Source: Pseudonocardia sp. CNS-004
GTDB lineage: Bacteria; Actinomycetota; Actinomycetes; Mycobacteriales; Pseudonocardiaceae
Assembly (NCBI GenBank): GCA_001942185.1
Contig: MKJV01000108.1
Location: 1 to 57,053 of the forward strand
DNA length: 57,053 nucleotides
Direction of reading: 5' to 3'
This document shows positions 24,701 through 33,733 of the stretch, in pieces; the stretch's first letter is position 1; every line of letters starts with the position of its first letter. The position numbers were made by a program, and so were the translations under genes. A model generated the notes under the pieces. The model had not been told where the DNA came from. It saw only the letters and a list, made by a program, of their open reading frames with translations, and ran no database searches.

Positions 24701-26157
24701 GCGACGTCGCGCCGGACCTGTTCGGCGCGCCGCTCCTCGGTGATGTCGGCCGTGGTGGCGAGGAACCCGGTGATCTCGCCCGCGGGGTCGCGCAGCGGGC
24801 GGGCCGACGTCCGGACCTCGTGCACCCCGCCGTCGGCGGCGACGATGCGGTAGGTCGCGTCCCACACCGTGCCGGCCCGCACCGCGGCGGCCCACCCGGC
24901 CGCGGCCACCTCGCGGTCGTCGGGGTGCAGCTGGTCGGTCCAGCCCGTGCCCGTCAGCTCGGAGGGCCGCCTGCCCCACAGGTGGGCGATCTGGTCGTTG
25001 ACGAACGTGGTGGTGCCGCGCCGGTCGGCGACCCAGATCCCCACCGGGGCCTGCGTGACCAGCGCCCGGTAGCGCTCCCGCTCCTGGAACAGCGCGCTGC
25101 TGAGCGCCTCGTCCGGCGGTGAGTCCCCGTCACGCCGGGCCGCGTCGAGCGCGCGGTCCAGTGCGCTCGCGTCGGTGAGCGCCGTGGACACGTGCGCGGC
25201 GACGGCGTGCAGGAACGCGAACTGGTCGTCGTCGAGCGGGCGGTAGGGGTTGACGCCGAGCACGAGCACGCCCGCCGGGGCGCCCAGGCCCAGCGGCAGC
25301 ACCACGGCCGAGTCCGGGGAGAGCGGCCCGAGCGCGTGGGCGGCCGGGAAACCGGCGGGGAAGCGGTCCCGGAGCCCGCGGACGACGACCGGCTGCCCGG
25401 TGCGCAGCGCCTGCGCCGGCGCCGGCCCCGACCCGTCCGGCGCCGGGAGCGGAGGCAACCCGTCCGGGAGGCCGTGGGCGGCCGCCACCTGCAGGCCCGG
25501 CACACCATCGCCGTCCGGCCCCGGGCGCAGGACGGCGGCGAACGGTACGTCCTGCGGGTTGCGCGCGAGCGCGTCGACTGCGGCGACGGCGACCTGGTCG
25601 ACCGCGTGACCCGCGGGCGCGATGCGCACGGGGGACAGGTCGCCCAGCGCGCGCAGCGTCTCGCGCCTGCGCTCCTCGACCACGCGGGCGGTGGTCTCGG
25701 TGGTGGCCGTGAGGACGGCGAGGCGCTCGCCGTCCTCGCCGCGCACAGCGGAGTGCGTGAACGCCCAGTGGGTCTCCTCCTGGTCGTCCCCGCGACGCAG
25801 GACCATCGGCTCGTCGTCGACGCGGACCGCCGCCCCGCCCGACAGCACCCGGGTGAGCGCGGGGCCGATCGCCTCCCACGCGTCGGCGAACCCGGTGGCG
25901 CCCGGCCTGCCGAGCGCCGCGGGGTGGGCGCGCCCGACGAGCGCGGCGAACGCGTCGTTGTAGAGCGCGACGAGCTCGGGCCCGATCCACAGCACCATCG
26001 GCTGCGGGGACTCCAGCACGATCCCCGCGGCCGCGCGGAGCGGCCCGGGCCACGACGCGAGCGGCCCGAGCGGGCCCGCCGCCCAGTCGTGCTCGCCGAC
26101 CAGCGCGCCGAGCTCGCCACCTGCGGCGAGGAAGGGGAACGCGCGGGCAGCGGCCAC
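21728..26157 (-). CDS. Giant PAS/GAF-SpoIIE phosphatase-HATPase-STAS fusion (frame breaks near 23070-23265)
   Basis: About 1476 aa if joined. From the N-terminus: a PAS-like domain (1-170), GAF (180-345), PAS with YRALVTQAPVGIWVADRRGT (370-490), a second PAS (500-640), GAF (650-800) and GAF (800-960). A SpoIIE/PP2C domain follows (975-1175; GSQAGGDWYDVLPLDEGRVA, ILLYTDGLVERR, PVDDVALIVARL), then an RsbW-like HATPase (LAVGEAAANAVEHAYRD, YRGRGLELIRDVSGGMR), a Thr-rich linker and a STAS domain (TLTVDLRATTYLASAGVALL). The three partner-switching activities lie in one chain. The first 964 aa are one open frame; two short shifts fall in the phosphatase start. Its input is probably a small ligand or light/redox signal through PAS/GAF. 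Confidence 0.85.
22091..22135 (-). repeat. 15-bp tandem repeat encoding a Thr/Gly/Glu linker
   Basis: The unit GGTCCCGGTGGTCTC occurs at 22091-22105 and 22106-22120, with one change at 22121-22135. Read on the minus strand it gives repeated ETTGT pentapeptides in the linker between the HATPase and STAS domains of the giant phosphatase. Confidence 0.8.
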
Positions 26158-26465
26158 CCGGAAAGTCTAGGTCCGGACGGGGTGGCATCGCCCGATGAGC
26201 GGGCGGCGCGCCGGGTGCTCGCGGGGGAATCCTGCGTCCGGGTCGCGCTCGCCCGGGCACACGCTCGGACGCGCGAATCGCGCACACGAGGGAGACCCGG
26301 GCACCGGACGCGCCGCGTTCGCCCAGGTGGCTGCGGGTGTGCACCTCGCTCCCGGACCCCGCCAGTGCACCGAAGCCGCCCATTACCCTGCGTAGTTCCT
26401 GCTCCGCAGAGTAGCGGTTCGGCGAAGAGCGGTTGGACCGTCGACGATCGGCCAAACCGAAGGGG
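26158..26465. other. 308-bp divergent intergenic region, no gene seen
   Basis: This lies between the start of the giant phosphatase (leftward) and the first glycosyltransferase (rightward). No ORF here has convincing coding character. The last 80 bases are less GC-rich (around cccattaccctgcgtagttc) and end in a good ribosome binding site (gaaggggg) before the GTG at 26466, so a promoter for the glycan island is likely here. I cannot place -35/-10 boxes with confidence. Confidence 0.4.
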
Positions 26466-27476
26466 GTGAACATCCTCGTATGGCACGTGCACGGCTCGTG
26501 GACGACAGCCTTCGTCCAGGGCCCGCACCGCTACCTGCTCCCGACGCTCCCCGAGCGCGGGCCGTTCGGCGGTGGGCGCCCGGCGGCGTGGGACTGGCCG
26601 CCGTCGGCGATCGAGACATCGCCCGGCGAGCTGGCCGACGCCGACGTCGACGTCGTCGTCCTGCAGCGGCCCGAGGAGTTCGAGCTCGCGCAGCGGTGGC
26701 TGGGTAGGACACCCGGCCGCGACCTGCCCGCCGTGTACCTGGAGCACAACACCCCGCGCGGGCCCGCGGTCACCAGCCGGCACCCGGTCGCCGACCGCGA
26801 CGACGTCCTGCTGGTCCACGTCACGCACTTCAACCGGCTGATGTGGGACGCGGGCAGCACGCGCACCGCCGTGGTGGAGCACGGCGTCGTCGACCCCGGC
26901 CACCGCTACACCGGTGAGCTGCCGGCCGCCGCCGTCGCGGTGAACGAGCCGCTGCGGCGCGGGCGGATCACCGGCACCGACCTGCTGGCGCGGTTCGCCC
27001 ACACGCTGGCGCTGCACGTGTTCGGGATCGGCACCGCGGGGCTGGACGCCGCACTCGGCACCGGTGGCCGCGTCCGCGAATGCGGTGACCTCCCGCAGCA
27101 CCGGATGCACGCCGAGATGGCCCGCAGGCGGGTCTACCTGCACACGCCGCGGTGGACGTCGCTGGGGCTGTCGCTCATCGAGGCCATGCACCTCGGAATG
27201 CCCGTGGTGGCGCTCGGCACGACGGAGGCCGCCGAAGCGGTGCCGCCGCAAGCGGGCTGCTGCTCCACCGACCCCGACCAGCTCGACCGGGCGCTGCGCG
27301 CGCTCGTGTCCGAGCCCGAGCTCGCCCGCCGCCTGGGCGCCGGCGCCCGCGCCCACGCGCTGGCCCGGTACGGGCTCGACCGTTTCCTCTCCCGCTGGGA
27401 CGCGCTGCTCGCGGACGTGGCCGAACGTCCGGCGGCCCGGGTCGCGGCCGTGGCCGTCACGAACGGAAGGAGCTGA
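26466..27476 (+). CDS. Glycosyltransferase (GT4-like, GT-B fold)
   Basis: About 336 aa. The GTG at 26466 follows a strong gaaggggg site, and the protein opens NILVWHVHGSWTTAFVQGPH. The acceptor half has AVYLEHNTPRGPAVTSRHP and LLVHVTHFNRLMWD. The donor half has VYLHTPRWTSLGLSLIEAMH followed by LGMPVVALGTTEAAEAVP, the glutamate-centred nucleotide-sugar motif of GT4-type enzymes. First gene of the rightward glycan island, 5 bp before the next glycosyltransferase. Donor and acceptor are unknown; relatives sit in similar actinobacterial heptose clusters. Intact. Confidence 0.82.
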   Translation: MNILVWHVHGSWTTAFVQGPHRYLLPTLPERGPFGGGRPAAWDWPPSAIETSPGELADADVDVVVLQRPEEFELAQRWLGRTPGRDLPAVYLEHNTPRGPAVTSRHPVADRDDVLLVHVTHFNRLMWDAGSTRTAVVEHGVVDPGHRYTGELPAAAVAVNEPLRRGRITGTDLLARFAHTLALHVFGIGTAGLDAALGTGGRVRECGDLPQHRMHAEMARRRVYLHTPRWTSLGLSLIEAMHLGMPVVALGTTEAAEAVPPQAGCCSTDPDQLDRALRALVSEPELARRLGAGARAHALARYGLDRFLSRWDALLADVAERPAARVAAVAVTNGRS

Positions 27477-27481
27477 TCCGC

Positions 27482-28703
27482 ATGCGCATCGCGATGGTCT
27501 CCGAACACGCGAGCCCGCTCGCGGCGCTCGGGGGCGCCGACGCCGGCGGGCAGAACGTCCACGTCCTGGAGCTGAGCTCCGCGCTCGCGGAGAGGGGACA
27601 CGAGATCACCGTGTGGACCCGCCGCGACGACGACGCCGCACCCGACGCCGTGACCGTGCGGCCCGGCGTGGTGGTGCGCCACGTCGCCGCGGGCCCGGCC
27701 CGGTTCGTGCCGAAGGACGAGATGGTGCCGCACCTGCCCGCGTTCACCCGGGTGCTCGAGGACGCCTGGACCGCGGACCCGCCGGACATCGTGCACGGCC
27801 ACTTCTGGATGTCGGGGATGGTCGCCCTCGCCGCCGCGCGCGAGCGGTTCCCCGCGGTGCAGACCTTCCACGCGCTGGGCAGCGTGAAGCGCCGCCACCA
27901 GGCGCCGACGACACGAGCCCGGACGGGCGGGTCCGCGCCGAGCTCGCCGTGGCCCGCCGGGCCGACCGCGTGCTCGCCACCTGCACCGACGAGGTGTTCG
28001 AGCTGGTCCGGATGGGTGCACCCGCCGCCGGATGACGGTCGTCCCCTGCGGGGTCGACACGGCGCGGTTCACCCCCGAGGGCCCGGTCGCCCCCCGCGGC
28101 GACCGCCCCCGGCTGCTGTCGCTGGGCCGCCTCGTGCGCCGCAAGGGCATCGACGAGGTGATCGACGCGCTGCGCCGCATCCCCGCCGCCGAGCTCGTGA
28201 TCGCCGGTGGCGAGGGGGAGGGCGACCCCGACGCCGCCCGGCTGCAGGAGTGCGCGCGGCGCGCCGGGGTCTCCGACCGGGTGCGGCTGGTCGGGCCGGT
28301 GGCCCGCGGCGACGTGCCCGCGCTGCTGCGCTCGGCCGACGCCGTCGTGTGCGTGCCGTGGTACGAACCGTTCGGCATCGTGCCCCTGGAAGCGATGGCG
28401 TGCGGGCGGCCGGTGGTGGCGAGTTCCGTCGGCGGCATCCAGGACACCGTCGTCGACCAGGTCACCGGCCTGCTCGTGCCGCCCCGCCGGCCCGACGCCC
28501 TCGCCGCCGCCCTGCGCGACGTGCTCGCCTCGCCGACCATGGGTGCCGCGTACGGGATCGCGGGCCGCGACCGCGTTCTCGCCCGCTACGACTGGGAACG
28601 CGTGGCCACGGCCACCGCGCACGTGTACGGCGAGGTCCTCGCCGCCCGTGCCCGGCACGCGCGGCTGTCGGCCGTGCCGGAGCCCGCGGCGGCGCAGTCA
28701 TGA
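27482..28703 (+). CDS. GT4 family glycosyltransferase (two frame breaks)
   Basis: About 406 aa corrected. The N-terminus MRIAMVSEHASPLAALGGAD plus AGGQNVHVLELSSALAERGH is the sucrose-synthase-like GT4 start, and PPDIVHGHFWMSGMVAL follows. The donor half begins VVPCGVDTARFTP and has LLSLGRLVRRKGIDEVIDAL and PWYEPFGIVPLEAMACGRPV (the EX7E motif). The breaks are near 27900 and 28030. Tightly linked to the upstream glycosyltransferase (5-bp gap). Its stop overlaps the SIS gene by ATGA. The sugar and acceptor are not deducible. Confidence 0.85.
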
Positions 28704-29395
28704 GCCCGCAGGCGACGGCGTCCCCCCTGCGCACCACGAACCCGGGCACCACGAACCCGGGCACCACGAACCCGGGCACCACGAACCCGGGCACCACCCG
28801 CCGAGGCAGGTGGCGGAGCCTGCTCGGCGCCCACGTCGACCGGCTCGCCGCCGCGTTGCCCGCTCTGCGCGCCGCCGCCCCGATCATCAGCGGGTGGGGC
28901 ACCGACCTCGCGGGACGCCTGCTGGCAGGCAGCCGGCTCCTGGCCGCCGGGAACGGGGGCAGCGCCGCGGAGGCCCAGCACCTCACCGCCGAGCTCGTCG
29001 GCCGGTTCGACGGGGACCGCTGCCCGCTCGCCGCGATCGCGCTGCACGCCGACACCTCGAGCGTCACCGCGATCGGCAACGACTACGGCTTCGAGCAGGT
29101 CTACGCGCGGCAGGTGCGGGCACACGCCCGCCCGGGCGACGTCGTGCTGCTGTTCTCGACCAGCGGGCGCAGCCCGAACCTCCTCGCCGCGGCCGCCGCG
29201 GCGACCGGCGCAGGCGCGACGCGCTGGGCCGTCACGGGGCCGGGCCCGAACCCACTCGCAGACGCCTGCGACTCCGCCGTGTGCCTGCCCGGCGACACCG
29301 CCACCGCCCAGGAGTGCCACCTCGCGGCCCTGCACATGCTGTGCCGGGCGGTCGACGCCGCCGTCCACGCCGTCCGCGAGCCCACCGCCGCCTGA
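28700..29395 (+). CDS. gmhA: SIS-domain sugar isomerase, GmhA-like (sedoheptulose 7-phosphate isomerase)
   Basis: 231 aa. The phosphosugar-binding SIS core reads LLAAGNGGSAAEAQHLTAEL (about residues 81-100), FSTSGRSPN (about 149-157) and a C-terminal ATAQECHLAALHMLCRAVD. These match GmhA family members that convert sedoheptulose 7-phosphate to D-glycero-D-manno-heptose 7-phosphate. GNDYGFEQVYARQV is also typical of GmhA. The first about 35 residues are an unusual (TTNPG)4 repeat not needed for the fold. Coupled by ATGA to the upstream glycosyltransferase. The GmhA assignment is supported by gmhB and hldE genes downstream. Confidence 0.82.
   Translation: MSPQATASPLRTTNPGTTNPGTTNPGTTNPGTTRRGRWRSLLGAHVDRLAAALPALRAAAPIISGWGTDLAGRLLAGSRLLAAGNGGSAAEAQHLTAELVGRFDGDRCPLAAIALHADTSSVTAIGNDYGFEQVYARQVRAHARPGDVVLLFSTSGRSPNLLAAAAAATGAGATRWAVTGPGPNPLADACDSAVCLPGDTATAQECHLAALHMLCRAVDAAVHAVREPTAA
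28733..28792 (+). repeat. Four perfect 15-bp repeats encoding (TTNPG)4
   Basis: The unit ACCACGAACCCGGGC occurs four times without a mismatch at 28733-28747, 28748-28762, 28763-28777 and 28778-28792, followed by ACCACCCGC. It encodes residues 12-31 of the GmhA-like protein. Copy-number change would alter the N-terminal tail by five residues per unit without breaking the frame. Confidence 0.95.
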
Positions 29396-29400
29396 CGGCC

Positions 29401-29426
29401 GGCCCGGTGGGTCCTCTCGCCGGGCC
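29401..29426. terminator. Hairpin between convergent gmhA and surE
   Basis: GGCCCGG (29401-29407) and CCGGGCC (29420-29426) form a 7-bp GC stem around 12 nt in the 46-bp gap between the two converging stop codons. Position and symmetry suggest a bidirectional terminator. There is no U-tract. Confidence 0.4.
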
Positions 29427-29441
29427 CGTCTCTCGCCGGGA

Positions 29442-30224
29442 TCAGTCGCGGACGCGCTCGGACCGCGCCAGCCGGTCGGGCACCAGGCGCCCCTCGTCCT
29501 CGGTGACCGAGCGCAGCGCCGTGAGCGTCGGATGGCCGGCGGCGAGCAGTGCGCCGTCGGTGCCCTCCTCGGGCGCGGTGCCCACCTCGACCTCGCCCAG
29601 GCGCAGCCCGCCTGTCCCCACCTCGTCGACGTGCGCCCGGACGGCACCGAACTCGGCGAGCCGGGCGTGGCGCAGCTCCCGGTGCGCGGCAGCGGGCCGG
29701 TCGGGCACGTTCAGCGAGAGCGAGGTGCCCGGCGGGGCGTCGAGCAGGAGGTCCAGCACGCGGGGGAACTGGTCGTCGGCGGCGCCCCAGCTGCGCTCGC
29801 CGGTGGGGCGCAGGGCGACGTCGAGGCTCACGGCGAGGCCGCGCACACCGTGCAGGGCGGCGGTGAGGATCGCGCCGACGGTGCCGGAGTGCAGCACGGC
29901 CCGCCCGACGTTGGCGCCGTGGTTGATGCCCGAGAGCACGAGGCCGGGCACCGGGTCCAGCCAGCCGGTGAGCGCCGCCACCACGATGTGGCCCGGCTGC
30001 GCGCGCACCGCCCACGCGGGCACCCCGGGGTGCTCGGGCAGCTCGCGGCGTTCCACGACGGTGCGGCCGTCGTCGCGCACGGCCGTGATCGCGGCGCTCG
30101 CGCCGCTGGACTGCTCGGCGGGCGCGGTCACCACGACGTCGAGCCCGGCGCCGACGGCCAGGCGGGTCAACGCGGCGAGGCCCGGGGAGTCGATGCCGTC
30201 GTCGTTCGTCACCAGCGCGCGCAC
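29442..30224 (-). CDS. surE: SurE-family 5'/3'-nucleotidase
   Basis: 260 aa from a GTG. The start RALVTNDDGIDSPGLAAL contains the metal-binding NDD, SSGASAAIT holds the metal-site serine, and LVLSGINHGANVGRAVLHSG carries the conserved Asn and GTVGA segment. SurE hydrolyses nucleoside monophosphates and some polyphosphates or other phosphoesters. The start overlaps the 3' end of the pfkB gene by 16 bp, so the two are co-translated. Placed inside the heptose island but on the other strand, so a role as a sugar-phosphate phosphatase is possible but unproven. Confidence 0.87.
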   Translation of the reverse strand: MRALVTNDDGIDSPGLAALTRLAVGAGLDVVVTAPAEQSSGASAAITAVRDDGRTVVERRELPEHPGVPAWAVRAQPGHIVVAALTGWLDPVPGLVLSGINHGANVGRAVLHSGTVGAILTAALHGVRGLAVSLDVALRPTGERSWGAADDQFPRVLDLLLDAPPGTSLSLNVPDRPAAAHRELRHARLAEFGAVRAHVDEVGTGGLRLGEVEVGTAPEEGTDGALLAAGHPTLTALRSVTEDEGRLVPDRLARSERVRD

Positions 30225-31158
30225 CGCTCATCCCCTCCGTTCGACCAGTTCGACCCGCTCGGCCAGTGTGCGGACGCGTCCGCGCCGCCGGTGCCGAGGC
30301 CCCGGTGGACGACGTTCAGCGCGCCACAGGCGGCGCCGGTCCGCAGCGCCTCCCGCATCGGCAGGCCGCGCACCAGCGAGGCGACCACGCCCGCCGTCAT
30401 GGAGTCGCCCGCGCCCCGCGGCTCCGCGGCCTGCAGCGGTGGCATGTGGATCTCCAGTACGTCGGAGTCGGTGTCGGCGGGGAGCGCGAGCGCAGGCTCC
30501 GCCGCCCGGGAGACGATCACGGTGCCCGCACCGCGGTCCCGCAGCCGTCTCATGGCGTCCACCAGGCGGCCGGGTCGTCGCTGTCCGCCCGCCCGTCGGC
30601 GATGAGCTCCTCGTGGCTCACCTTCAGCACCACCGGCTTCCCGTCGAGGACCGCGTCCAGCCGCTCCCCGGACAGGTCTGCGGCCACCCGGCACCCGTTG
30701 GCGTCGAGGTCGGTGGCGAGCCGCCGGTACAGCGACACCGGGATCACCTCGTCGGAGTTGGGTCCGGCGAGGATCACCGTGCCGTGCCGCAGCCCCTCCC
30801 GGAGCACCAGCTCGTAGAGCTCGTCCTGCTCGTGGCGGTCCAGCGGCCCGCCCGGTGCCTCGGCGATCGACTCCCGGTCCCCGGCCCGCCGGTCGTGCAC
30901 GTACCCGCCGTTGCGCGTCTGCACCCGCACCGCGTGCAGTTGCACGCCCTCGCCCGGCAGCAGGTGCGCGAGCACGTCGCCCGGCTCGCCGCCGAGCGCG
31001 GCGCACAGCACCACCGGCACGTCGAACGCCGAGATCATCCGCGCCTGCCACACCCCCTGCCCGCCGGCGTGGACGTGGATGTCGGGGCGGCCCGCGCGGT
31101 CCTCGATCGTGACGGTGAGCAGGGGCGAGGGGGCGAACACGACGACGGCGGGCGGCAT
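30209..31158 (-). CDS. PfkB/1-phosphofructokinase-type sugar kinase (one frame break)
   Basis: About 316 aa from the ATG at 31158. AVVVFAPSPLLTVTIEDRAG then HVHAGGQGVWQARMISAF are the first PfkB blocks, with GGQGVWQ in place of the usual GGKGxN. VILAGPNSDEVIP, VLKVSHEELIA and the catalytic EPRGAGDSMTAGVVASLV follow. The frame shifts near 30555 at PAAWWTP/VDAMRRLRD. The family phosphorylates hexoses or sugar phosphates such as fructose 1-phosphate or tagatose 6-phosphate. The overlap with surE pairs a kinase and a phosphatase. The substrate is unknown. Confidence 0.78.
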
Positions 31159-31246
31159 GTCCGGTTCGTACCCGGTGCCGGGCAGGTGTACCCGGGCTCG
31201 CGGCTCGGAGGCCGGTGCCGCCACCTCCGTCCGCGGCCGGGTGGGT

Positions 31247-32947
31247 TCAGGAGAGGTTGACGATCTCGCCATTCGCGTCCAGATCGATGCGGTGCGCCGC
31301 CGGGTCGGCCCCCAGACCGGGCATGGTGCGCATGTCGCCGCAGATCGGGTAGATGAACCCGGCGCCGACGGAGGCCCGCACCTCCCGCACCGGCAGGCGC
31401 CATCCGGTGGGCGCGCCCTTCAGCGAGGCGTCCGAGGAGATCGACAGGTGGGTCTTCGCGATGCAGACGGGCAGGTTGCCGAACCCGTTGCGCTCGTAGG
31501 AGTCGAGCTGGCGGGCGGCGGCGGGGTCGTAGTCGACGCCGTCGGCGCCGTAGACGCGCCGTGCGACGGTCTCGATCTTCTCCCGGAGCGGGGCGTCGTC
31601 GGGGTAGAGGAACCGGAAGTCCGACGGCTCCTCCGCGGCCTCGGCCACGGCCTCGGCGAGCTCGGCCGCGCCGCGCCCACCGTCGGCGAAATGGGTGCAG
31701 ACGGCCGAACGGGCACCGACCGACGTGGCGATCTCGGCGATGGCGGCGTGCTCGCTCGGGTGGTCGTCGGGGAACGCGTTGATCGCCACGACCGGGGAGA
31801 CACCGTGGAGCCGGATGTTCTCGATCTGCTTGCGCAGGTTGGCGGCACCGGCGTGCACGTCGTCGGGGTTCTCCGCGAGCAGCTCGGCGGGCAGCGGCTT
31901 GCCCGCCACGATCCGGAACCGCCCGGAATGCGCCTTGAGCGCCCGCACGGTGGCGACGACGACGGCGGCGTCCGGACGCAGGCCCGACGCGCGGCACTTG
32001 ATGTTGAAGAACCGCTCGGCGCCCATGTCGGCGCCGAACCCGGCCTCGGTGATCAGGAACTCGCCCGCGTGGATCCCGATCAGGTCGGCCACCACCGACG
32101 AGTTGCCGTGCGCGATGTTGCCGAACGGGCCGGCGTGCACCAGCACGGGGGTGTTCTCGAGCGTCTGGAGGAGGTTGGGGCGCAGCGCGTCGCGCATGAT
32201 CACCGCCATCGCGCCGGCACCGCCGATGTCCTCGGCCGTGACCGGCTTGCCGTCACGGGTGTAGGCCACCACGATCCGGCCGAGCCGCTCGCGCAGCTCC
32301 GGCACCGAGCGGGCCAGCGCGAAGATCGCCATCACCTCGGACGCCGCGGTGATGTCGAACCCGGTCTGGCGGGGAACGCCGTCCGCCTTCGACCCGAGCC
32401 CGACGATCACGTTCCGCAGCACGCGGTCGTTGACGTCCAGCACCCTGCGCCAGGTGATGTTGTGCTGGTCGATGCCCAGCGCGTTGCCCTGGAACACGTG
32501 GTTGTCCAGGAGTGCGGACAGCATGTTGTGCGCCTCGGTGACGGCGTGGAAGTCGCCGGTGAGGTGCAGGTTCAGCGTCTCCATCGGCACCACCTGCGAG
32601 TAGCCGCCACCGGCCGCGCCGCCCTTGATGCCGAAGGTCGGGCCCATCGAGGGCTGGCGGATCGCGACGGTGGCGCGCCTGCCGATGTGCCGCATCGCCT
32701 GGCCGAGACCCACGGTGGTGGTGGTCTTGCCCTCGCCGAGCGGGGTCGGCGTGATGGCCGAGACCACCACGTACTTGGCCTTCGGCCGGTCCGCCAGCTC
32801 GTCGATCGCGGCGAGCTCGATCTTCGCGACCTCCCGGCCGTACGGCGTGACCAGGTGCGGCCCTATCCCCATCCCCGCGGCGACGTCCTCCAGCGGCTGC
32901 AGCGTGGCGCTCTTCGCGATCGCCAGGTCGGACGGGAATACCCCCAT
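31247..32947 (-). CDS. fhs: Formate--tetrahydrofolate ligase
   Basis: 566 aa, intact. ATP-dependent formation of 10-formyl-THF. The P-loop is TPTPLGEGKTTT (about residues 66-77), followed by RQPSMGPTFGIKGGAAGGGY and the conserved MGAERFFNIKCR and YPICGDMRTMPGL blocks. The start MGVFPSDLAIAKSATLQPLE follows a gagggaggg ribosome site. It feeds formate into one-carbon metabolism for purines and formyl-Met. Why it sits next to the pfkB-surE pair inside the glycan island is unclear; 88 bp separate it from pfkB. Confidence 0.96.
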   Translation of the reverse strand: MGVFPSDLAIAKSATLQPLEDVAAGMGIGPHLVTPYGREVAKIELAAIDELADRPKAKYVVVSAITPTPLGEGKTTTTVGLGQAMRHIGRRATVAIRQPSMGPTFGIKGGAAGGGYSQVVPMETLNLHLTGDFHAVTEAHNMLSALLDNHVFQGNALGIDQHNITWRRVLDVNDRVLRNVIVGLGSKADGVPRQTGFDITAASEVMAIFALARSVPELRERLGRIVVAYTRDGKPVTAEDIGGAGAMAVIMRDALRPNLLQTLENTPVLVHAGPFGNIAHGNSSVVADLIGIHAGEFLITEAGFGADMGAERFFNIKCRASGLRPDAAVVVATVRALKAHSGRFRIVAGKPLPAELLAENPDDVHAGAANLRKQIENIRLHGVSPVVAINAFPDDHPSEHAAIAEIATSVGARSAVCTHFADGGRGAAELAEAVAEAAEEPSDFRFLYPDDAPLREKIETVARRVYGADGVDYDPAAARQLDSYERNGFGNLPVCIAKTHLSISSDASLKGAPTGWRLPVREVRASVGAGFIYPICGDMRTMPGLGADPAAHRIDLDANGEIVNLS

Positions 32948-33086
32948 CGTGCCCCCTCCCTCATGGCCCCGGATCCGAGGCCGCCGATACCCCGCGCGCC
33001 CACGGTAACCGTGGAGTGGGCCCGCTCACAGGAGATGATCGCCGGGCGGCGTGCTCCTGACCAGAGGGGGACTACGACGAGTAGTA

Positions 33087-33107
33087 GCTGCTACGGGCAG
33101 TAGCAGC
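33087..33107. promoter_or_regulatory. Inverted repeat in the fhs-gmhB divergent region
   Basis: GCTGCTAC (33087-33094) and GTAGCAGC (33100-33107) are perfect arms around GGGCA. They are preceded by two TAG-rich half copies (gtagtag). The 207-bp gap 32948-33154 otherwise shows nothing I can assign. It must hold promoters for fhs and for the second heptose operon, so this is a candidate operator. Confidence 0.35.
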
Positions 33108-33154
33108 GCGGCCCACGGCGGTTTACCGGCAGCAGGGCCGGACAGTCCTGCGGC

Positions 33155-33733
33155 GTGCTCCTCACCTGCGCGACCACCCGCGACGTGCCCGAGGCCGTCC
33201 TGTTCGACCGGGACGGCACCCTCGTCGTCGACGTGCCCTACAACGGGGACCCGGCCCAGGTGCGGCCCGCGGCGGTCGCCACAGCGGCCCTGCAGCTGCT
33301 GCGCGCCGCGGGGACACCCCTCGGCGTCGTCACCAACCAGTCCGGCATCGCCCGCGGGCTCATCACCGCCGAACAGGCGGACGCGGTGAACCGCAGGGTG
33401 GACGCCCTGCTCGGGCCGTTCGACGTCTGGCGGGTCTGCCCGCACGCGCCGGAGGAGGGCTGCGCCTGCCGCAAGCCCCGGCCCGGCATGGTGCTGGCAG
33501 CCGCGCAGGAGCTCGGCGTCGCACCGGAGCGGGTGGTCGTGATCGGCGACATCGGCGCCGACGTCGAGGCCGCCGCCGCGGCCGGGGCGGGCTCGGTCCT
33601 CGTGCCGACCCCGGTGACCCGGCCCGAGGAGGTGGCCGCCGCGCCCGTCGTGCGGCCCGACCTGGTGGCCGCCGTGCGGCACGTCCTGGGCGGGCACGTC
33701 CTCGGCGGGCGGGTGCCGGGGGTGGCCCGATGA
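33155..33733 (+). CDS. gmhB: D-glycero-D-manno-heptose 1,7-bisphosphate phosphatase-like HAD protein
   Basis: 192 aa from a GTG. The HAD nucleophile motif is AVLFDRDGTLVVDVPYNGDP (DRDGT at 18-22), motif II is VVTNQSGIARGL, the zinc-type loop is CPHAPEEGCACRKPRPGM, and motif III is VVIGDIGADVEAAAAAG. These match the HAD-IIIA GmhB/histidinol-phosphatase family; with gmhA and hldE in the same island, heptose 1,7-bisphosphate is the best substrate guess. First gene of a rightward run. Its stop overlaps the next start by ATGA. Intact. Confidence 0.87.
   Translation: MLLTCATTRDVPEAVLFDRDGTLVVDVPYNGDPAQVRPAAVATAALQLLRAAGTPLGVVTNQSGIARGLITAEQADAVNRRVDALLGPFDVWRVCPHAPEEGCACRKPRPGMVLAAAQELGVAPERVVVIGDIGADVEAAAAAGAGSVLVPTPVTRPEEVAAAPVVRPDLVAAVRHVLGGHVLGGRVPGVAR

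Noticed and set aside
26167..26370. 67-aa minus-strand ORF in the intergenic region before the glycan island
   Set aside because: No ribosome site, no recognised motif, and Arg/Pro-rich composition as expected by chance in this GC range.
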